Source: Mycobacterium sp. (GTDB lineage: Bacteria > Actinomycetota > Actinomycetes > Mycobacteriales > Mycobacteriaceae). Taken from it: DNA of 6,038 bases. A model generated the notes under the pieces. That model searched no databases, had not been told where the DNA came from, and saw only the letters and a program-made list of their open reading frames with translations. Shown here piece by piece: positions 1 through 6,019 of this stretch; position 1 is the first letter of the stretch, and the number at the start of each line of letters is the position of its first letter. Location: NCBI GenBank assembly GCA_018500005.2, contig JAHBAP020000191.1, positions 1 to 6,038 of the forward strand, read 5' to 3'. The position numbers and the translations under genes were made by a program.

Positions 1-69
1 GGCGAACAGCGTGGCGAACAACGCGATGAACAACATCGACCACCGCCGCGCGGCCCCGTCCCCCGTTGA
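1..69. repeat. Left arm of a perfect 69-bp inverted repeat, probable fold-back artefact
   Basis: Bases 1-69 are the exact reverse complement of bases 121-189, which lie inside the MFS permease gene and encode its first membrane segment. The 51-base spacer (70-120) itself begins and ends with a short inverted repeat, TGAGGA at 71-76 against TCCTCA at 114-119, and has a second one inside, TGCAGA at 81-86 against TCTGCA at 104-109. Base 70 (g) does not pair with base 120 (t), so perfect copying starts exactly outside the short stem. This is what is expected when a strand end folds on its TGAGGA/TCCTCA stem and primes on itself during amplification or library preparation. The copy of coding sequence has no differences, and it sits at the contig edge. 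A true genomic palindrome is possible but less likely. I see no gene of its own in it. Confidence 0.85.
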
Positions 70-1314
70 GTGAGGAACCATGCAGACAAAGTGCGAGTAA
101 ACATCTGCAAGAGTCCTCATTCAACGGGGGACGGGGCCGCGCGGCGGTGGTCGATGTTGTTCATCGCGTTGTTCGCCACGCTGTTCGCCAACGTCTTCAT
201 CAACGGCGTGGCCTTTCTGATTCCGACGCTGCACCGCGACTTCGGCCTGGACCTTGCCCTGGCCGGCCTGATCTCGGCGATGCCGAAGTTCGGCATGGTG
301 CCCACCTTGATTCCGTGGGGCTATGTGGTGGACCGCGCCGGCGAACGGTTCGTGCTTTGGGTGGGCTCGGCGCTGACGGCCGCGGCAGCCCTGGGGGCCG
401 CGCTGTCGTCGTCGCTGGTGGTCATGTCGGCGCTGCTGTTCCTCGGCGGAATGGCCGCAGCGAGCAGTAACTCGGCCAGCGGCCGACTGGTGGTGGGCTG
501 GTTTCCCGCCGAACAGCGCGGCCTGGCGATGGGGATTCGGCAGACCGCCCAGCCGCTGGGGGTCGGTCTGGGCGCCTTGGTGATGCCCCAACTGGCGCAA
601 AACCACGGCATCGGCCCGGCCCTGATGTTTCCCGCGGCGGTGTGCGCGCTAGCCGCGGTGGTGTGTGTGGTGGCGGTGGTCGACCCGCCGCGGCCACCGC
701 GCGCCGAGGCTCCCCCCGAGGACCTGGCCAACCCCTACCGGGGCTCGCGAATTCTCTGGCGGATCCACGCGGTCTCGGTGTTGCTCGTGGTGCCCCAGGC
801 GCTGGTGTGGACGTTCGCTCTGGTGTGGTTGATGAGCGAACGCGGGTGGTCGCCGGCGGCTGCCGGCGTCCTGGTGACGGTCTCCCAGATCCTGGGGGCG
901 TTCGGCCGTATCGCCGCGGGCCGGTGGTCGGACAAGATGGGCGCTCGGTTGCGTCCCATCCGGATCATCGCGGCGGCCGCTGCGGTTTCGATGTTGCTGC
1001 TGGGGCTCGCCGACGCGATCGACGCGGGCTGGAGTATCGCGGTGTTGATCGTGGCGTCGGTGCTGACGGTCAGCGACAACGGGTTGGCGTTCACCGCGAT
1101 CGCCGAGATCGCCGGGCCGTTCTGGAGTGGCCGTGCACTGGGCGCCCAGAACACCAGTCAGTTGCTCATGACGGGGCTGACGCCGCCGTTGTTCGGTGCG
1201 CTGATCGGCACGGCGGGCTACCCGGTGGCCTTTGTGGTGTGCGCGCTGTTTCCGGTGCTGGCAATACCGTTGGTGCCGGCCGACCCGGACTCCAGAACCA
1301 ATCGCCCGTCGTGA
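70..1314 (+). CDS. Major facilitator superfamily permease (Rv2994-like), start uncertain
   Basis: Predicted inner-membrane secondary transporter of the major facilitator superfamily; the substrate cannot be read from the sequence. About 12 hydrophobic segments are visible, the first at about residues 27-51. The MFS signature between helices 2 and 3 is seen as GYVVDRAGERFV (84-95), and its counterpart in the second half as GRIAAGRWSDKMGAR (279-293). A central hydrophilic loop at about 204-228 is proline-rich (PPRPPRAEAPPED). The loop-helix stretch FPAEQRGLAMGIRQTAQPLG (145-164) is typical of the family. From memory it resembles M. tuberculosis Rv2994, which also lies beside leuB. The start is unsure. 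GTG at 70 is the longest choice but lies at the junction of the left-edge inverted repeat, so no upstream ribosome site can be judged and the true start may lie off the window. GTG at 91 is an alternative; ATG at 154 would cut into the first membrane helix. The stop is TGA at 1312-1314. It may be a drug or metabolite exporter, but this is not supported by specific residues. Confidence 0.85.
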   Translation: MRNHADKVRVNICKSPHSTGDGAARRWSMLFIALFATLFANVFINGVAFLIPTLHRDFGLDLALAGLISAMPKFGMVPTLIPWGYVVDRAGERFVLWVGSALTAAAALGAALSSSLVVMSALLFLGGMAAASSNSASGRLVVGWFPAEQRGLAMGIRQTAQPLGVGLGALVMPQLAQNHGIGPALMFPAAVCALAAVVCVVAVVDPPRPPRAEAPPEDLANPYRGSRILWRIHAVSVLLVVPQALVWTFALVWLMSERGWSPAAAGVLVTVSQILGAFGRIAAGRWSDKMGARLRPIRIIAAAAAVSMLLLGLADAIDAGWSIAVLIVASVLTVSDNGLAFTAIAEIAGPFWSGRALGAQNTSQLLMTGLTPPLFGALIGTAGYPVAFVVCALFPVLAIPLVPADPDSRTNRPS

Positions 1315-1349
1315 CCGCCGCGACCGTGCACGCAATGCTCGGCTGCGGG

Positions 1350-1371
1350 GCGTGTCGGCGTAACGACACGC
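1350..1371 (+). terminator. 8-bp stem-loop after the MFS gene: terminator or operator
   Basis: GCGTGTCG (1350-1357) and CGACACGC (1364-1371) form a perfect 8-bp stem with the 6-base loop gcgtaa. It begins 35 bases after the MFS stop codon and lies upstream of the -10 element assigned to the next transcript. No T-run follows, so it would have to act as one of the T-less hairpins proposed for mycobacteria. The same symmetry could be a repressor operator. The position between two transcription units makes termination the first choice, but support is only moderate. Confidence 0.4.
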
Positions 1372-1395
1372 ACGCTCGCGCGAAAGGGAGGCCGC

Positions 1396-1401
1396 TAATC
1401 T
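1396..1401 (+). promoter_or_regulatory. Putative -10 element for the riboswitch-pnuT-kinase transcript
   Basis: TAATCT fits the mycobacterial housekeeping -10 consensus TAnnnT. Transcription would begin about 1407-1409, giving a leader of roughly 107 bases that contains the whole TPP aptamer core just before the ATG at 1515. No convincing -35 hexamer is visible about 17 bases upstream, which is common in mycobacterial promoters. Inferred from sequence only. Confidence 0.5.
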
Positions 1402-1418
1402 GGGGTAGCCGAAGTAAT

Positions 1419-1508
1419 AACCGCGGGAGTCCGGGGCAACCGGTCTGAGAAGGTGGCATACGGCGCCGCCGACCGCCCAACCGTCCGGGTAATGCCGGGC
1501 AGGGAGCG
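1419..1508 (+). ncRNA. TPP riboswitch (THI element)
   Basis: This is a thiamine pyrophosphate-sensing aptamer in the leader of the transporter gene. Elements in order: GCGGGAGT (1423-1430), whose GCGG pairs with CCGC at 1473-1476 as P2; a short P3 hairpin CCGG (1431-1434) / CCGG (1440-1443); the invariant CTGAGA that reads the pyrimidine ring (1445-1450); an extra variable hairpin GGTGGC (1452-1457) / GCCGCC (1465-1470); ACC closing P2; then CCGG-GTAATG-CCGG (1485-1498), the P5 hairpin of the pyrophosphate sensor; and the conserved AGGGAG (1501-1506). Order and spacing match the family, in particular actinobacterial members ending in CCGGGTAATGCCGG and AGGGAG. P1 is weak or absent by eye, and P4 seems one pair shorter than usual. 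The AGGGAG ends 8 bases before the ATG, so it is also the ribosome binding site: TPP binding should hide it and stop translation. The exact 5' boundary is uncertain. Confidence 0.92.
1501..1506 (+). promoter_or_regulatory. Shine-Dalgarno site embedded in the riboswitch
   Basis: AGGGAG lies 8 bases before the ATG at 1515 and coincides with the conserved 3' AGGGA of the TPP aptamer. No other purine-rich site is available between the aptamer and the start codon, so ligand folding and ribosome access compete for the same bases. This fixes the start of the transporter gene and indicates control at translation initiation. Confidence 0.8.
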
Positions 1509-1514
1509 TCGACT

Positions 1515-2123
1515 ATGACTGTGCTTTTCACTTTGTGGGGCTACGACGTCACCGCGATCGAATTCGCCTCGGTGATATTGGCCTTCATCGCCATTGGTCT
1601 GGGAATCCGCGGAACCAGATGGACCTGGCCCTTCTACTTCCTGTCCAGCCTGCTCTACGGGTGGCTGTTCGTGGAATTCGATCTATTCGCCTCGGCCGCA
1701 ATGCAGTTGATCTTCATCGCCGCGGCGATCTGGGGCTGGTTCTCCTGGGGGCGTGAGGGCGCCGAAGTGCCCACTCGGCTGGCCTCCGTCACCCGGATTC
1801 GCGGCGGAATCGCGGTGGTCGTCCTCTGGGCCCTGCTGGCGCCACTGCTGCAGCGCATCGGCGGGGCGGCCACCTGGGGCGATGCCTTCATGTTGGTCGG
1901 GTCGATCGCCGGTCAGCTGCTGATGGTGCTGCAGAAGATCGAGGCCTGGCCGGTCTGGATCGCAGTGAACACCGTCGGCGCGGCGCTCTACGCGAGCCAG
2001 GGCCTCTACTTCACCGCGCTGTTCTATGCGGTGCTCATTCCGATGGCGGTGACCGGTTGGCGGGCGTGGTCGGCGCGGGCCTCTGCACACGCGCCAGAAA
2101 CGCAGGCGACACACAGTGCCTGA
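1515..2123 (+). CDS. pnuT: PnuC-family vitamin transporter, probably the thiamine transporter PnuT
   Basis: A 202-residue integral membrane protein of the PnuC family, small facilitators that move vitamin nucleosides and depend on a kinase to trap the substrate inside. About seven hydrophobic segments are visible (roughly 16-33, 38-54, 59-77, 96-112, 121-137, 147-163, 166-186). Two halves are alike: W38-W78 and W145-W185 are both 41 residues, start with WP and end in GW-x-x-W (GWFSW, GWRAW), in line with the pseudo-symmetric PnuC fold. Family-type features include Q64, the Trp cluster 73/75/78, KIEAWPVW (141-148) and N152/Y159. Homology alone would suggest nicotinamide riboside uptake. However, the TPP riboswitch directly in front and the absence of any visible NAD-linked control make thiamine the better prediction, as for the PnuT branch of the family. 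The start ATG is fixed by the AGGGAG 8 bases upstream. The stop TGA (2121-2123) lies inside the next gene, so the two are translationally coupled. The symbol is an inference from context. Confidence 0.88.
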   Translation: MTVLFTLWGYDVTAIEFASVILAFIAIGLGIRGTRWTWPFYFLSSLLYGWLFVEFDLFASAAMQLIFIAAAIWGWFSWGREGAEVPTRLASVTRIRGGIAVVVLWALLAPLLQRIGGAATWGDAFMLVGSIAGQLLMVLQKIEAWPVWIAVNTVGAALYASQGLYFTALFYAVLIPMAVTGWRAWSARASAHAPETQATHSA

Positions 2124-2640
2124 AATGATCTCGGTGGTGGGCGGGGAATGCACCGGGAAGTCGACATTGGCTGCGGCCCTTGGGGTGCGGCTTCCCGCGG
2201 TCGTGGTCTCCGAGCTCCTTCGGGATTGGGTGGACCAGCAGGGCCGGGTGCCGCTGGCAGCCGAGCAGGCCGCGGTGATGGCCGCCCACCGTGGTTCGGA
2301 GATCGAGGCGCTGCGGAAGGCCGACCGGACCGGCCTGGGGTGGGCGGTTTCGGACAGCGGTCCGCTGATGACCGCGGTGTACAGCATCCAGTACTACGAC
2401 GACGACTCGCTGCTAGCGCAGGCCCTGGAGTGGACGGCACGCAGCGAGAAGGTGGTGTGGTGCCAGGACGACTTCCCCTGGCAGGCCGACCCTCAGCGCG
2501 ACGGTTCGCAGGCCCGGTCGACGTCCCAGCAGATCCTCGCGTCGATCTTCGCCGAGCATCCGGAATTGCCGATGCTGGAAGTGCGCGGCTCCTTCGAAGA
2601 TCGAGTCGAAACCGTTCTGCGCGAGGTGGTTTCGCCTTAG
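2116..2640 (+). CDS. NadR-like P-loop kinase, candidate thiamine kinase
   Basis: A 174-residue single-domain P-loop protein resembling the ribosylnicotinamide kinase half of NadR (AAA_28 type). Walker A is GGECTGKST (residues 9-17). Other family-like features are [15 protein letters not shown] (32-46), corresponding to the NadR E-x-x-R region; an acidic strand end [12 protein letters not shown] (79-90), with D80 the likely Mg or substrate-contacting Asp; [10 protein letters not shown] (121-130), like the PW-x-x-D-x-x-R segment of NadR; and a C-terminal [14 protein letters not shown] (155-168). No NMN adenylyltransferase or DNA-binding domain is present, so it is a stand-alone kinase. GTG 2116 is preferred because a weak site CAGGCG (2103-2108) sits at normal distance and the start overlaps the transporter's end by 8 bases; ATG 2125 is the alternative. 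Its coupling to a transporter under TPP control suggests phosphorylation of thiamine to the mono- or diphosphate. Nicotinamide riboside kinase is the alternative. Kinase fold is likely; substrate is inferred. Confidence 0.85.
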   Translation: MPEMISVVGGECTGKSTLAAALGVRLPAVVVSELLRDWVDQQGRVPLAAEQAAVMAAHRGSEIEALRKADRTGLGWAVSDSGPLMTAVYSIQYYDDDSLLAQALEWTARSEKVVWCQDDFPWQADPQRDGSQARSTSQQILASIFAEHPELPMLEVRGSFEDRVETVLREVVSP

Positions 2641-3656
2641 AGGCGGGCGCGGATACGCTCGCCGACCTCTTTGGTCGACAGCGTGCCCTTCCGGGTGGCC
2701 AGGTGGTCTGAGACTGCCTTGTCCACCCGAGCCGACGCCGCATCCTCACCGAGATGGGAAAGCATCAGCGCCACACTCATCACCGCAGCGGTGGGATCGG
2801 CGACCCCCTTGCCGGCGATATCGGGCGCGCTGCCGTGGACCGGTTCGAACATCGACGGGTTGGTGCCGGTGGCGTCGATGTTTCCGCTGGCGGCCAACCC
2901 GATTCCGCCGGATACCGCAGCGGCAAGGTCGGTGATGATGTCACCGAAGAGGTTGTCGGTGACGATGACGTCGAAGCGTCCCGGATCGGTGACCATGTGG
3001 ATGGTGGCCGCGTCGACGTGCTGGTAGGCCACCTCGACGTCGGGGTAGTCCGCCCCCACCTCGGCCACGATCCGCGACCACAACTTGCCGGCGAACGTCA
3101 GCACGTTGTTCTTGTGCACCAGGGTCAGATGCTTACGCCGGGCACGCGCCTTCTCGAACGCGTACCGCACCACCCGAGTGACCCCGAAGGCGGTGTTGAC
3201 GCTGACCTCGGTGGCCACCTCGTGCGGGGTGCCCACTCGCAGCGCCCCACCGTTACCGGTGTACGGCCCTTCGGTGCCCTCGCGCACGACGAGGAAGTCG
3301 ATGTCGGGGGTACCGGCCAGCGGGCTGCTGACGCCGTCGTAGAGCCGGCTGGGCCGCAGGTTGACATGGTGGTCCAACTCGAAGCGCGTACGCAGCAGCA
3401 GACCGCGTTCCAGCACGCCACTGGGCACCGACGGATCGCCGATCGCGCCGAGCAGGATGGCGTCGTGACCGCGCAGTTCGTCGATCACACCGTCGGGCAG
3501 CACCTCGCCGGTGGCGTGGAAACGCTTGGCGCCGAGGTCATAGTGGGTCTTCTCGACACCGGGCCGCACCGCATCGAGAACCTGCAGTGCCTCACCGATC
3601 ACCTCCGGGCCGATCCCGTCACCCGGGATCACGGCCAACTTCAGCGCGGGACTCAC
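2637..3656 (-). CDS. leuB: 3-isopropylmalate dehydrogenase
   Basis: Cytosolic NAD-dependent enzyme of leucine synthesis that oxidises and decarboxylates 3-isopropylmalate to 2-ketoisocaproate. The 339 residues show the full beta-decarboxylating dehydrogenase set: N-terminal [11 protein letters not shown] (9-19); the substrate arginines in LLLRTR to NLRP (R89/R91 and R101) and [10 protein letters not shown] (R125, Y132); the catalytic lysine in VHKNNVL (K182); the metal aspartates D215, D239 and D243 ([15 protein letters not shown]); and the NAD loop [11 protein letters not shown] (274-284), with D279 indicating NAD rather than NADP. The length is like the short mycobacterial form. It starts with GTG (3654-3656), overlapping the serA stop as GTGA, with AGGTGG (complement of 3667-3672) 10 bases upstream as the ribosome site inside serA. 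It is therefore the second gene of a serA-leuB operon. Its TAA overlaps by 4 bases the TAG of the convergent kinase gene, leaving no room for a terminator. Confidence 0.97.
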   Translation of the reverse strand: MSPALKLAVIPGDGIGPEVIGEALQVLDAVRPGVEKTHYDLGAKRFHATGEVLPDGVIDELRGHDAILLGAIGDPSVPSGVLERGLLLRTRFELDHHVNLRPSRLYDGVSSPLAGTPDIDFLVVREGTEGPYTGNGGALRVGTPHEVATEVSVNTAFGVTRVVRYAFEKARARRKHLTLVHKNNVLTFAGKLWSRIVAEVGADYPDVEVAYQHVDAATIHMVTDPGRFDVIVTDNLFGDIITDLAAAVSGGIGLAASGNIDATGTNPSMFEPVHGSAPDIAGKGVADPTAAVMSVALMLSHLGEDAASARVDKAVSDHLATRKGTLSTKEVGERIRARL

Positions 3657-5239
3657 GAAAGATCCACCACCTCGAGCGTCGTCGCCTCCACGGCATCGCG
3701 GATGGTCGAGCGGACGTTGTCCGGCGCGTCACGGTCGAGACGCAGCATCACCGTGGCACCGCCGCCGGAGGTGTCCTGGCTCATCTGGGCGGCCTCGATG
3801 TTGACTCCCGCCTCGCCGAGCAAGGTGCCGATCTTGCCCAGCGCCCCGGGCTTGTCGCCGTAGTGCAGGATCATGTTCACCCCCTCGGCGCGCAGGTCGA
3901 AGCTGCGGCCGTTGATCGACACGATCTTCTGGATTTCCTGGGTGCCGGACAAGGTGCCGGAGACATTGACCGCCGAGCCGTCGGGGCCCACTACCCGGAC
4001 ATCGACCAGGCTGCGGTGGTTGGGGCTCTCCGAGACGGTGCTCAATTCGGCGTCCAGGCCGCGTTCGGCGGCCAGTGCCGGCGCGTTGACGAAGGTCACC
4101 TGCTGATCGGTCATCGTCGAGAACAGGCCGCGCAGCGCCGAAAGCTTCAGCACGCCAACATCTTCCGACGACAACTCGCCGGAAACCTGAACGGTGAGAC
4201 TCTCCGGCGGCTCGGTGGCCAGGACGCCGACCAGCACGCCGAGCTTGCGAACCAGGTCCAGCCACGGTGCGACGTCCTCGCTGACCGCGCCGCCGGCGAC
4301 GTTGACCGCGTCCGGAACGAACTCACCGGCCAGAGCGAGCTTGACGCTGGCGGCGACGTCGGTGCCGGCGCGGTCCTGCGCCTCGCTGGTCGATGCACCC
4401 AGATGCGGGGTGACGACGACCTCGGGCAGATCGAAGAGCGGGCTGTCGGTGCAGGGCTCGGTGGCGAACACGTCCAGACCGGCGGCGCGCACGTGGCCGC
4501 TCTTGATGGCGTCGGCCAGGGCGTGCTCGTCGATCAGGCCGCCGCGCGCGGCGTTGACGATGATCACCCCCGGCTTGGTCTTGGCCAGCGCGTCCTTGCC
4601 GAGCAGGCCTGCGGTCTCCTTGGTCTTGGGCAGGTGCACCGAGATGAAGTCCGCCCGGGCCAGCACCTCGTCCAAGGGCAGCAGTTCGATGCCCATCTGG
4701 GCGGCACGGCCCGGCGGAACGTAGGGGTCGTAGGCGATGACGTGCGTGCCGAACGCGGCCAGCCGGTGCGCCACCAACTGTCCGATGCGGCCCAGGCCCA
4801 CCACGCCGACGGTCTTGCCGAATATCTCGGTGCCGTTGAACTTCGAGCGCTTCCACGTCTTCTCGCGCAGGGTCGCGTCGGCGGCCGGGATCTGCCGGGC
4901 GGTGGACAGCAGCAGCGCCAGGGCGTGCTCTGCGGCGCTGTGGATATTGGAGGTGGGCGCGTTGACCACCAGAACGCCGGCCGCGGTGGCGGCGTCGACG
5001 TCGACGTTGTCCAGGCCCACGCCGGCACGGGCGATGATCTTCAGCTTGGGTGCTGCCGCCATCACCTCGTCGTCGACGGTGGTGGCCGAACGAACCAGCA
5101 GCGCGTCGGCGTCACCGACCGCAGCCAGCAGCTTCTCGCGGTCCGGACCGTCAACCCAACGGACTTCAACCTGGTCGCCCAGGGCTTCCACGGTCGATTC
5201 GGCCAGCTTGTCGGCGATCAGTACAACAGGCAAACTCAC
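3653..5239 (-). CDS. serA: D-3-phosphoglycerate dehydrogenase, ACT-domain (type I) form
   Basis: First enzyme of serine synthesis, oxidising 3-phosphoglycerate to 3-phosphohydroxypyruvate with NAD in the cytosol. It has 528 residues, the length of M. tuberculosis SerA1. Domain order: substrate domain (about 1-97 and 285-315) around a Rossmann NAD domain with GLGRIG (148-153) and the ribose-binding D171; an intervening regulatory domain (about 316-450) typical of the long form; and a C-terminal ACT domain (about 455-528). The catalytic trio R232 (NAARGG), E261 (FATEP) and H279 (TPHLG) is intact. ACT residues Y460, D462 and N480 correspond to the serine-binding positions known in the M. tuberculosis enzyme, so feedback inhibition by serine is expected. 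The start GTG (5237-5239) has no good Shine-Dalgarno site, but a TAGGCT element lies 6 bases upstream, suggesting a leaderless mRNA. The stop TGA overlaps the leuB GTG. Confidence 0.98.
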   Translation of the reverse strand: MSLPVVLIADKLAESTVEALGDQVEVRWVDGPDREKLLAAVGDADALLVRSATTVDDEVMAAAPKLKIIARAGVGLDNVDVDAATAAGVLVVNAPTSNIHSAAEHALALLLSTARQIPAADATLREKTWKRSKFNGTEIFGKTVGVVGLGRIGQLVAHRLAAFGTHVIAYDPYVPPGRAAQMGIELLPLDEVLARADFISVHLPKTKETAGLLGKDALAKTKPGVIIVNAARGGLIDEHALADAIKSGHVRAAGLDVFATEPCTDSPLFDLPEVVVTPHLGASTSEAQDRAGTDVAASVKLALAGEFVPDAVNVAGGAVSEDVAPWLDLVRKLGVLVGVLATEPPESLTVQVSGELSSEDVGVLKLSALRGLFSTMTDQQVTFVNAPALAAERGLDAELSTVSESPNHRSLVDVRVVGPDGSAVNVSGTLSGTQEIQKIVSINGRSFDLRAEGVNMILHYGDKPGALGKIGTLLGEAGVNIEAAQMSQDTSGGGATVMLRLDRDAPDNVRSTIRDAVEATTLEVVDLS

Positions 5240-5244
5240 GCGGA

Positions 5245-5251
5245 TAGCCTA
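5245..5251. promoter_or_regulatory. Overlapping divergent -10 elements of serA and the oxidoreductase gene
   Basis: The heptamer TAGCCTA reads as TAGCCT (5245-5250) on the plus strand and TAGGCT (complement of 5246-5251) on the minus strand; both fit TAnnnT. On the minus strand the element ends 6 bases before the serA GTG, which is the spacing expected if transcription begins at the start codon. On the plus strand it would start transcription near 5257, about 36 bases before the oxidoreductase ATG. One near-symmetric box could thus serve both directions. No clear -35 boxes were seen. Sequence inference only. Confidence 0.5.
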
Positions 5252-5278
5252 GTGGGCTGCTTTGGCGGGGTGGTGGGC

Positions 5279-5284
5279 GGGAGA
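5279..5284 (+). promoter_or_regulatory. Shine-Dalgarno site of the oxidoreductase gene
   Basis: GGGAGA stands 8 bases before the ATG at 5293 and supports that start, which also places the FAD-binding strand at the very N-terminus, as usual for this family. Confidence 0.65.
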
Positions 5285-5292
5285 ATAACGGC

Positions 5293-6019
5293 ATGGACGT
5301 GACCGTCGTGGGCAGCGGCCCCAATGGGCTGGCCGCCGCCGTCATCTGTGCACGAGCAGGCCTTTCGGTACAGGTCATCGAGGCCCAATCCACGGCTGGA
5401 GGCGGTGCCCGCACCCTGCCCGATCCGGAGTTTCCCGACGTCTCGCATGACATCTGCTCCGCGGTGCACCCACTGGCGCTGGCATCACCCTTCTTCGCCG
5501 AGTTCGATCTCCCTGCGCGTGGGGTGACGCTGGCCGTGCCGGAGGTGTCCTACGGCAATCCGTTGCTGGACCGTCCCGCGGCGATTGGATACCGAGACAT
5601 CGAGCGCACCTGCGCTGAACTCGCCGATGGCGCGGCGTGGCGCCGACTGCTGGGCCCGCTGTCGACCGACTGCGAGGGCGTGGTCGGGCTGATGCTCGGA
5701 GACAAGCGTTCGATCCCGCCGAGCATCCCCGCGGCGCTGCGAATGGCGCCGCGCCTGCTCGCACAGGGCAGCCCCGCGTGGAGCGTTCTTTCCGGTGATG
5801 ATGCGCGAGCACTATTCACTGGTGTTGCGGCACACACGATTTCGCGAATGCCCTCGCTGGTGGCCGCCGGCGCGGGGTTGATGCTGGCGACGCTGGGGCA
5901 CGCGGTGGGCTGGCCGATTCCGGTCGGCGGCTCACAGGCCATTCCCGAAGCACTGCTCGCCGATCTACGGTCCCACGGTGGGGAACTAATGCTCGGCGAG
6001 GAGGTCACCAGGCCACCTT
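5293..6019 (+). CDS. FAD-dependent oxidoreductase, phytoene-desaturase-like (Rv2997-like), 3' truncated
   Basis: N-terminal 242 codons of a flavoprotein of the phytoene dehydrogenase/amine oxidase superfamily; members are usually about 480-550 residues, so roughly half is present. The dinucleotide-binding fold opens at residue 2 with VTVVGSGPNGLAAA (3-16); E30 at the end of the second strand should bind the FAD ribose, and GGGARTL (36-42) is the usual following motif. The stretch WPIPVGGSQAIPEALL (207-222) followed by a GGELMLGEEV strand (229-238) matches the family's FAD-proximal region. Members desaturate or isomerise lipids, carotenoids or related compounds; no substrate can be assigned here. 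M. tuberculosis has a similar gene at this place beside serA1 (Rv2997, from memory). The reading frame runs on through the terminal adapter without a stop, but the last genomic codon is complete at 6018, so any residues beyond 242 are artefact. It is divergent from serA. Confidence 0.87.

Noticed and set aside
80..100. Mini-ORF MQTKCE with GAGGA just upstream, possible leader peptide
   Set aside because: The GAGGA is only three bases from the ATG, the region is at the fold-back junction, and nothing ties the peptide to attenuation.
1..189. Insertion-sequence terminal inverted repeats or an attachment site
   Set aside because: The arms are MFS coding sequence, with no transposase or target duplication; a self-priming artefact explains the perfect identity better.
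642..1448. 268-codon plus-strand frame overlapping the MFS gene
   Set aside because: Low-complexity Arg/Gly-rich product in the alternate frame of a clear membrane transporter; it also runs into the riboswitch leader.
1419..1508. NAD-sensing or cobalamin riboswitch in front of the PnuC homologue
   Set aside because: The transporter family first suggested an NAD-related switch, but CTGAGA, the GTAATG hairpin and AGGGAG in order are specific to the TPP aptamer.
2754..3863. 369-codon plus-strand frame antisense to leuB
   Set aside because: A shadow of leuB; no recognisable motif, and it crosses the serA-leuB junction.
3587..5302. 571-codon open frame on the plus strand, antisense to serA
   Set aside because: Its product is Arg/Gly/His-rich with no family pattern, while the minus strand encodes a complete SerA with all catalytic residues. 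Long antisense frames are expected at this GC content.
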